Part shown: positions 1-3,795 of the stretch, piece after piece
Position numbering within the stretch: the first letter of the stretch is position 1
Layout of the letters: each line of letters starts with the position of its first letter
NCBI GenBank assembly: GCA_903886165.1
Contig: CAISLL010000410.1
Coordinates: 1-5,571 of the forward strand
Reading direction: 5' to 3'
DNA from: an uncultured beta proteobacterium
GTDB taxonomy: Bacteria; Pseudomonadota; Gammaproteobacteria; Burkholderiales; Burkholderiaceae_C
Length of the DNA stretch: 5,571 nt
Notes under the pieces: generated by a model
Told to the model about the DNA's origin: nothing
The model's input: the letters and a program-made list of their open reading frames with translations, nothing else
The model's database searches: none
Program-made: the position numbers and the translations under genes

Positions 1-18
1 ACTGGACCGATCCGAAGA

Positions 19-47
19 GTTGAATTATTGGGACATAACAATTCAAC
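19..47. repeat. 8-bp inverted repeat in AT-rich DNA
   Basis: GTTGAATT at 19-26 is the exact reverse complement of AATTCAAC at 40-47, with a 13-base spacer. The centre-to-centre spacing of 21 bases is about two helical turns, so this could be an operator or part of a transcript hairpin. An 8-bp repeat of this kind can also arise by chance in AT-rich DNA. No partner protein or gene can be assigned. Confidence 0.3.
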
Positions 48-207
48 CTAAACCGGTATTTTTGTAATTTCCAATTCCCTAAGATAGCAATAAACGCAAT
101 TTTCACAAGGGCTAAAGCCAAATTTTTCACATAACTGCCATCCCCAACCGGCCGATCGAGTAGTACGTCTTCAGTTCAACGCGTTGGCCAAATAGGGCTG
201 TTAGGCT

Positions 208-237
208 CCCTTTCCGCCCCGGCGGGGGTGGAAAGGG
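208..237. repeat. Strong 13-bp hairpin without T-run
   Basis: CCCTTTCCGCCCC at 208-220 pairs with GGGGTGGAAAGGG at 225-237 around a GGCG loop, with a single G-T wobble. The stem is GC-rich and would be very stable as RNA or extruded DNA. Neither strand has a T-run after the stem, so it does not fit a classical intrinsic terminator. It could instead stop 3' exonucleases on the metF transcript, act in Rho-dependent or convergent termination, or be a dispersed palindromic repeat. The palindrome is directly visible; its role is unknown. Confidence 0.6.
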
Positions 238-254
238 CGGGGGGATAGGGGGGG
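224..254 (+). other. Potential G-quadruplex motif
   Basis: Four G-runs lie in a row on the plus strand: 224-228 (5 G), 235-237 (3 G), 239-244 (6 G) and 248-254 (7 G). They are separated by spacers of 6, 1 and 3 bases. This satisfies the common G3+N1-7 rule for an intramolecular quadruplex. It shares its first two G-runs with the right arm of the 208-237 hairpin, so the two structures would exclude each other. On the minus strand, which is the metF transcript strand, the same tract reads as C-runs. Folding in the cell is not shown by sequence alone. Confidence 0.5.
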
Positions 255-297
255 ATCAACGACAAATAATTGAATAAATAACGATGCTCAAGCCCGC

Positions 298-320
298 ATA
301 GGCTGTTCGCAAGCAGCTAT
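298..320. repeat. REP-like hairpin behind metF stop
   Basis: ATAGGCTG at 298-305 pairs with CAGCTAT at 314-320 with one bulged base and an 8-base loop. On the minus strand the element reads GATAGCTGCTTGCG and begins 10 bases after the metF stop, preceded by a seven-T run. From memory, AATAGCTGCTTGCGC and GATAGCTGCTTGCGC-type palindromes are abundant between genes in Comamonadaceae, which makes a dispersed-repeat identity likely, but I could not check this. The T-run lies before the stem in the direction of transcription, so this is not a standard terminator. Confidence 0.4.
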
Positions 321-330
321 CAAAAAAATA

Positions 331-1170
331 TCAAAGCCCCAAACGACGACAAATCTCTAACGTCGCTGCACTCTGATTCATGCTGTAAAAATGCAAGCCA
401 GGTGCACCGCCCGCACGCAATTGCTCACACAAATCCGTCACCACATCCAACCCAAACGCCTTAATGGAAGCGGTGTCATCGCCAAAACTTTGCAACCTCA
501 GCCGAATCCAGCGCGGAATCTCCGCCCCGCAGGCGTCGCTGAAACGCATCAGCTGGCTTGAACTGGCAATCGGCATGATGCCCGGCACCACCGGAATCTG
601 CACCCCCAGCGCGTCGACATCCTCGACAAAACGAAAGTAGGCGTCCGAGTTGTAAAAATACTGGGTGATGGCCGAATCAGCGCCTGCCTGCACCTTGGTG
701 GCAAACGCCTTCAGGTCGCTCTCGGGCGATCTGGCTTGCGGGTGGGTTTCAGGGTAGGCCGCCACTTCGATGTGAAAGGCATCCCCCATTTCAGCGCGAA
801 CGAAAGCCACCAGATCGCTGGCGTAACGAAACTCGCCGCCGGCGCCGTAGCCGCTGGGCAAGTCGCCGCGCAGTGCCACCAGGCGTTTGACACCCATGGC
901 TTTGAGCTTGGTCAGCTGCGTCCGCACCCCGTCATGTGTGGCGCCGATACAGGAGAAATGCGAGGCTGCCATCGTTCCTTCGCTCAAGATGTCACGCACC
1001 GTGTTGAAGGTGCCTTCCTGGGTGGAACCACCGGCACCAAAGGTCACCGAGCAAAATTCGGGCTTGAGTGGTGCAAGTTGCTGGCGCACGACGCGCAGCT
1101 TTTCCACACCCTCTGGCGTTTTGGGTGGAAAAAATTCAATGCTGACCGGGAAACGTACGGTAGAAGTCAT
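331..1170 (-). CDS. metF: 5,10-methylenetetrahydrofolate reductase MetF
   Basis: This flavoenzyme reduces 5,10-methylenetetrahydrofolate to 5-methyltetrahydrofolate in the cytoplasm, supplying the methyl group for methionine synthesis. The 279-residue product is close to the roughly 296 residues of E. coli MetF and is a single TIM-barrel domain. Visible family signatures are SIEFFPPK with the catalytic glutamate (E12, matching E. coli Glu28), VTFGAGGST near 42-50, LRGDLP with the flavin/folate-contacting aspartate (D103), AAYPETHP at 137-144, ITQYFY at 168-173, PGIMP at 196-200 and HFYSMN at 260-265. I chose ATG at 1170 because it overlaps the tlyA stop as ATGA, a common translational coupling arrangement. 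An in-frame TTG seven codons upstream (1191) is possible but has no supporting site. It is the last gene of the ahcY-tlyA-metF operon and presumably shares its SAH control. Nothing appears truncated. Confidence 0.97.
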   Translation of the reverse strand: MTSTVRFPVSIEFFPPKTPEGVEKLRVVRQQLAPLKPEFCSVTFGAGGSTQEGTFNTVRDILSEGTMAASHFSCIGATHDGVRTQLTKLKAMGVKRLVALRGDLPSGYGAGGEFRYASDLVAFVRAEMGDAFHIEVAAYPETHPQARSPESDLKAFATKVQAGADSAITQYFYNSDAYFRFVEDVDALGVQIPVVPGIMPIASSSQLMRFSDACGAEIPRWIRLRLQSFGDDTASIKAFGLDVVTDLCEQLRAGGAPGLHFYSMNQSAATLEICRRLGL

Positions 1171-2009
1171 GTCAGGTCTTTGGTTGCGCAAATAAAAAAC
1201 TCACGGTTGCCATCGCCACCAGTGATCGAGGAGTCGAACCAATGGGTCACGGTAAGGCCAAGTGCCGCACAGGCGTCGCGCAAGCGCTGCTCAACGATGC
1301 CGTACATGGCTGCATCCTTCACAATGCCGCCCTTGCCGACCTGGCCCGGTTGCAATTCAAACTGGGGTTTGACCAGTGTCAGCAGCGTGCCACCCGCTTT
1401 GAGCAAGGGCAGCACGGCTGGCAGCACCAAGGTTTGTGAAATGAACGACAGATCCGCCACGATCACATCGAACTCGGGAACAAATTCGCTGTCAGGTGCT
1501 TCCTGGCCATCGTCATTGTCTTCACGTTCTTCAAGGTCAAATTGACCTTCAGAACCCGTGCTTTCTTCAAAAGCAGCTATTAAGTCCGAAGCGCACAACG
1601 CACGGGCATTGAGGCCTTCGACACACAGCACGCGGGGGTCTGCATGCAGCTTGGGGTGCAACTGGGCGCTGCCCACATCCACACCCACCACAAAGCTTGC
1701 CCCTTGCTGGAGCAGGCAATCAGTGAAACCGCCCGTGCTTTGACCCACGTCCAGGCACTGACAACCATGCACCGACAACCCAACCTGCTTCAGCGCCGCC
1801 TCAAGTTTGAGACCACCACGAGACACATAGCGGGCTTCAGAGTTGTCGAGCAGACGCAGTTCGGCATCTTGGGGCACGTCGTCACCATTTTTGGCCACAC
1901 TGCGCCACCCCGTCCCCTGCTGCCATTGCACACCCCCGGCAATCAGGCGCTGGGCCTGTGAGCGGGTGCTGGCCAGGCCACGCTGCACCAGCAGTTGGTC
2001 AATGCGCAT
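1167..2009 (-). CDS. tlyA: TlyA-family rRNA 2'-O-methyltransferase
   Basis: TlyA proteins use SAM to methylate ribose 2'-OH groups of rRNA (C1920 of 23S, and in some species also C1409 of 16S); older annotations call them hemolysins. The 280-residue protein has an N-terminal S4 RNA-binding domain (about 1-60) and a Rossmann methyltransferase domain of the FtsJ type. SAM motif I is LDVGQSTGGF at 86-95, with Q90 where A is usual. The catalytic tetrad known from Mycobacterium TlyA (K69-D154-K182-E238) is conserved as K68 (SRGGLK), D186 (ADLSFIS), K214 (LVKPQFE) and E270 (GNREFF). D-K and K-E spacings are identical to the mycobacterial protein, but K-D is 33 residues longer because of an acidic insert at about 141-179. 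The start lies 7 bases after the ahcY stop with only a weak AGG upstream, and the stop overlaps metF as ATGA, so translation is probably coupled. Whether it targets one or both rRNAs cannot be told. Confidence 0.93.
   Translation of the reverse strand: MRIDQLLVQRGLASTRSQAQRLIAGGVQWQQGTGWRSVAKNGDDVPQDAELRLLDNSEARYVSRGGLKLEAALKQVGLSVHGCQCLDVGQSTGGFTDCLLQQGASFVVGVDVGSAQLHPKLHADPRVLCVEGLNARALCASDLIAAFEESTGSEGQFDLEEREDNDDGQEAPDSEFVPEFDVIVADLSFISQTLVLPAVLPLLKAGGTLLTLVKPQFELQPGQVGKGGIVKDAAMYGIVEQRLRDACAALGLTVTHWFDSSITGGDGNREFFICATKDLT
1473..1589 (-). other. Acidic insert within TlyA, REP-like start
   Basis: This codes for TlyA residues 141-179, a Glu/Asp-rich, low-complexity segment (for example LEEREDNDDGQE at 159-170) just before the ADLSFIS strand. 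Mycobacterial TlyA has a short link at this point, and the catalytic spacing shows about 33 extra residues. The first bases of the insert on the minus strand, 1583-1569, read TTAATAGCTGCTTTT. They share AATAGCTGCTT with the family repeat I recall and AAGCAGCTAT with the hairpin behind metF. The reading frame stays open and all catalytic residues are intact. It is probably a disordered surface loop; the repeat origin is inference. Confidence 0.5.
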
Positions 2010-2016
2010 GGGCTAT

Positions 2017-3489
2017 TTAATACCTGTAAGTGTCAGCTTTGTACGGGCCAAACTTGCTCACGCCAATGTAGGCGGCTTGCTCGTCGGTCAGCTCGGACAA
2101 CATGGCACCGACCTTTTTCAGGTGCAGGCGCGCCACCTTTTCGTCCAGCAGCTTGGGCAGCACGTAGACCTTGCCCACCTTGTATTCCTTGGGCTTGGTG
2201 AACAGTTCGATTTGCGCAATGGTCTGGTTGGCAAAGCTGGAAGACATCACGAAGCTGGGGTGGCCGGTGCCGCAACCCAGGTTCACCAAGCGGCCTTTGG
2301 CCAGCAGGATGATGCGCTTGGCAGGTTTCTTGCCTTTGGCCGGGAAGATCACGTGGTCGACTTGCGGCTTGATCTCTTCCCACTTGCACTTCTCCAGCGA
2401 AGCCACGTCGATTTCATTGTCAAAGTGACCAATGTTGCAAACAATGGCCTGGTCCTTCATGGCCTCCATGTGTTTGTAGGTGATGACATTCTTGTTACCT
2501 GTGCAGGTGACAAAAATATCGCACTTGTCGGCCGCGTATTCGGTGGTGACGACCTTGTAGCCTTCCATGGCGGCTTGCAAGGCGTTGATGGGGTCAATCT
2601 CGACCACCCAAACTTGTGCTGACAGCGCACGCAGTGCCTGCGCAGAACCCTTGCCCACGTCACCGTAGCCCACCACGCAGGCCACTTTGCCGGCAATCAT
2701 GACGTCGGTGGCACGTTTGATGGCATCCACCAGGGATTCGCGGCAGCCATACAGGTTGTCAAACTTGCTCTTGGTCACCGAATCGTTGACGTTGATGGCA
2801 CGCAGCATCAGCTCACCCTTGGCCGACATTTCGTTCAGACGGTGCACACCCGTGGTGGTTTCTTCAGTCACACCAATGATGTTCTTCAGGCGGCGGCTGT
2901 ACCAGGTCGAATCTGTGTTGAGCTTGGCCTTGATGGCGTTGAACAGGCAGATTTCTTCTTCGCTGGAGGGGTTGTCAAGCAACTTGGCATTTTTCTCGGC
3001 GCGGGTGCCCAGGTGCATCAGCAGTGTGGCGTCACCACCGTCGTCCAGAATCATGTTCGGACCTTCAGCGGCGGTGCCCTTCTTGCCGCCAAATTCAAAA
3101 ATGCGGTGGGTGTAATCCCAGTAGTCGGCCAGCGTCTCGCCTTTGACCGCAAACACCGGGATGCCGTCGGCAGCGATGGCGGCAGCGGCATGGTCCTGTG
3201 TCGAGAAGATGTTGCAAGATGCCCAGCGCACTTGCGCGCCAAGCGCGGTCAAAGTTTCGATCAACACCGCGGTCTGAATGGTCATGTGCAGGCTGCCGGT
3301 GATGCGTGCGCCTTTCAAGGGCTGGGCCTCGGCAAATTCTTCTCTGATCGCCATCAGGCCGGGCATTTCGGTCTCGGCAATGTTCAGTTCTTTGCGGCCC
3401 CAGGCGGCCAGGGCAATATCGGCAATGATGTAGTCGGCAGCTTGGGCAGGTTTAACAGACTTGGCAGGTTTTTTTGATGCAGCGCTCAT
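2017..3489 (-). CDS. ahcY: Adenosylhomocysteinase (SAH hydrolase)
   Basis: This NAD-dependent cytoplasmic enzyme reversibly hydrolyses S-adenosylhomocysteine to adenosine and homocysteine, relieving product inhibition of methyltransferases. The 490-residue product is longer than the 432-residue human enzyme, mainly through the roughly 40-residue insertion between about 160 and 205 that is usual in bacterial forms. Conserved residues are easy to see: H68 in GSLHMT, E210 in TEETTTG, K240, D244 and N245 in VTKSKFDN, the NAD-binding GYGDVGKG at 274-281, H355 in NIGHFD and H410 in GTGHPSFVMS. The C-terminal K484 and Y488, in the tail ending YRY, reach into the NAD site of the partner subunit in the known tetramer. 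The first 15 or so residues are lysine-rich and variable. The ATG at 3489 has a GGAG Shine-Dalgarno six bases upstream. It is the first gene of the operon, preceded by an SAH riboswitch, so its own substrate is likely the control signal. Confidence 0.99.
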   Translation of the reverse strand: MSAASKKPAKSVKPAQAADYIIADIALAAWGRKELNIAETEMPGLMAIREEFAEAQPLKGARITGSLHMTIQTAVLIETLTALGAQVRWASCNIFSTQDHAAAAIAADGIPVFAVKGETLADYWDYTHRIFEFGGKKGTAAEGPNMILDDGGDATLLMHLGTRAEKNAKLLDNPSSEEEICLFNAIKAKLNTDSTWYSRRLKNIIGVTEETTTGVHRLNEMSAKGELMLRAINVNDSVTKSKFDNLYGCRESLVDAIKRATDVMIAGKVACVVGYGDVGKGSAQALRALSAQVWVVEIDPINALQAAMEGYKVVTTEYAADKCDIFVTCTGNKNVITYKHMEAMKDQAIVCNIGHFDNEIDVASLEKCKWEEIKPQVDHVIFPAKGKKPAKRIILLAKGRLVNLGCGTGHPSFVMSSSFANQTIAQIELFTKPKEYKVGKVYVLPKLLDEKVARLHLKKVGAMLSELTDEQAAYIGVSKFGPYKADTYRY

Positions 3490-3494
3490 GGTTC

Positions 3495-3499
3495 ACTCC
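3495..3499 (-). promoter_or_regulatory. ahcY ribosome binding site
   Basis: GGAGT on the minus strand, with GGAG at 3499-3496, lies six bases before the ahcY ATG, a good Shine-Dalgarno spacing that fixes the start. The complementary ACTCC occurs upstream in the same leader (3535-3531) and could mask it by a 5-bp pairing. Confidence 0.75.
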
Positions 3500-3565
3500 A
3501 GACGGTAAGGTGACAACCACAGCACGCAAAGGAGTTTGAGCTCACCTCACGTATTGTGGGTGAGC
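3495..3565 (-). promoter_or_regulatory. Candidate riboswitch expression platform
   Basis: Behind the aptamer, GCTCACC (3565-3559) pairs perfectly with GGTGAGC (3546-3540). CAC (3558-3556) with GTG (3550-3548) extends the stem past a bulged A, leaving the loop AATAC. The left arm reuses GCTC from the 3' strand of pseudoknot stem P4, so the hairpin and the ligand-bound aptamer are mutually exclusive. Further on, ACTCC (3535-3531) can pair with the Shine-Dalgarno GGAGT (3499-3495). No T-run follows either stem, which points to control of translation rather than termination. The pairings are visible; the switching mechanism is inference. Confidence 0.5.
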
Positions 3566-3662
3566 GCCGTTGTGAATCGCCAGGCCAGGTGCCGCAGCGG
3601 GTTCCGAGCCTCACTCAGCACCGGGCTGGTCGCCCTGGCGTGAGCTGCAACGCTCCTCGGAA
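3558..3662 (-). promoter_or_regulatory. SAH riboswitch (ahcY leader)
   Basis: The ahcY leader matches the S-adenosylhomocysteine riboswitch of Beta- and Gammaproteobacteria. The 5' core CCGAGGAGCGTTGCAGC (3660-3644) fits the family's conserved sequence. P1 forms between TTCCGAG (3662-3656) and CTCGGAA (3608-3602). A P2 arm closes with CTCAC/GTGAG and an inner GGGC/GCCC stem around GACCA. Pseudoknot P4 pairs GAGCG (3655-3651) with CGCTC (3566-3562). In the studied members, binding of SAH, with strong discrimination against SAM, switches ahcY expression on. The predicted transcript would begin just before P1. Because ahcY, tlyA and metF are tightly packed, the switch probably affects all three. 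The fold assignment is from sequence by eye, without a covariance model score. Confidence 0.92.
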
Positions 3663-3670
3663 TGGGCGCG

Positions 3671-3700
3671 ATTATAGAGGTGTGTTCAAACACTGGTCTG
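3671..3700 (-). promoter_or_regulatory. ahcY operon promoter
   Basis: The minus strand carries a perfect sigma-70 -10 hexamer, TATAAT (3676-3671). The best -35 is poor: CAGACC (3700-3695), three of six matches with an 18-base spacer. Initiation about seven bases after the -10 box would fall near 3664, immediately before riboswitch stem P1, which supports the call. The weak -35 suggests help from an activator. Confidence 0.75.
3682..3693. promoter_or_regulatory. Inverted repeat in ahcY promoter spacer
   Basis: GTGTT and AACAC flank a CA centre, giving a 12-base symmetric site between the -35 and -10 regions of the ahcY promoter. A protein bound here would be expected to interfere with RNA polymerase. 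Regulators of the methyl cycle such as MetR or SahR are conceivable partners, but the site is not a clear match to a motif I can name. Confidence 0.3.
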
Positions 3701-3723
3701 GCGCACCGGTACGGCGCACGGTA
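3700..3723. repeat. Tandem direct repeat between divergent genes
   Basis: GGCGCACCGGTA (3700-3711) is followed by GGCGCACGGTA (3713-3723), the same unit lacking one C, with a 13-base period. It sits just upstream of the ahcY promoter and in the region from which glgP is probably transcribed. It could be a paired binding site or simply a small duplication. Confidence 0.4.
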
Positions 3724-3739
3724 AAGTAAGCACAGAACC

Positions 3740-3765
3740 GTCAGCCGTGCAAAATGCGGGTTGAC
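3740..3765 (+). promoter_or_regulatory. glgP leader hairpin; promoter uncertain
   Basis: GTCAGCC (3740-3746) can pair with GGTTGAC (3759-3765) through seven pairs including one G-T, around a 12-base loop. No strong plus-strand promoter is evident for glgP. TTGACT at 3761-3766 resembles a -35 box, but its -10 position would fall on the ribosome binding site. TAAAGT at 3722-3727 is a four-of-six -10 match with a weak upstream partner at 3698-3703. In the latter case the hairpin would be in the 5' untranslated leader. Confidence 0.25.
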
Positions 3766-3784
3766 TGAAAATTATCGTTGTCAT

Positions 3785-3789
3785 AAGGA
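3785..3789 (+). promoter_or_regulatory. glgP ribosome binding site
   Basis: AAGGA lies six bases before the TTG at 3796. It overlaps the in-frame TAA stop at 3784-3786, so no start further upstream is possible and this site decides the TTG start. Confidence 0.75.
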
Positions 3790-3795
3790 ATCCAA

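Larger units (their letters stand above)
1..330. other. Non-coding region downstream of metF
   Basis: I see no convincing gene here. The first 180 bases are visibly richer in A and T than the genes to the right, and the rest is dominated by G-rich and palindromic elements that are listed separately. Short open stretches touch the left edge. One plus-strand frame, 2-67, could encode a 21-residue C-terminal tail ending in TAA, but a frame that short is expected by chance. A weak minus-strand promoter-like pair is visible (TTGTGA at 103-108 and TATCTT at 81-86, 16-base spacer), which could serve a gene beyond the left edge. The octamer TTTTCACA occurs twice, at 100-107 and 124-131. No clear intrinsic terminator for the metF operon is seen, because no stem is followed by a T-run in the minus direction. 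Confidence 0.6.

Noticed and set aside
2..67. Possible C-terminal 21 codons of a plus-strand gene entering from the left edge
   Set aside because: The residues look protein-like, but a 22-codon open stretch is common by chance and nothing else supports it. Another plus frame is also open for 16 codons.
114..158. TAAAG at 114-118 as the -35 of a flagellar sigma-28 promoter with GCCGAT at 151-156
   Set aside because: The spacing is about 20 bases too long for that promoter class. Only the weaker TAA element at 132 has the right distance, noted as a low-interest finding.
208..237. Intrinsic terminator for the metF operon
   Set aside because: The stem is strong, but no T-run follows on either strand, so it was recorded as a hairpin of unknown role.
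298..330. Intrinsic terminator immediately after metF
   Set aside because: The seven-T run comes before the stem in the direction of transcription, the reverse of a terminator.
736..1545. Plus-strand open frame spanning the tlyA-metF junction
   Set aside because: It is antisense to two clear genes, with no domain signatures and low-complexity runs of serine and arginine.
1843..2622. Plus-strand open frame spanning the ahcY-tlyA junction
   Set aside because: It is antisense to conserved AhcY and TlyA motifs; a shadow frame.
2842..3477. Plus-strand open frame of 211 codons opposite ahcY
   Set aside because: It is antisense to highly conserved ahcY codons. Its composition is that of a complementary-strand shadow and it has no upstream context.
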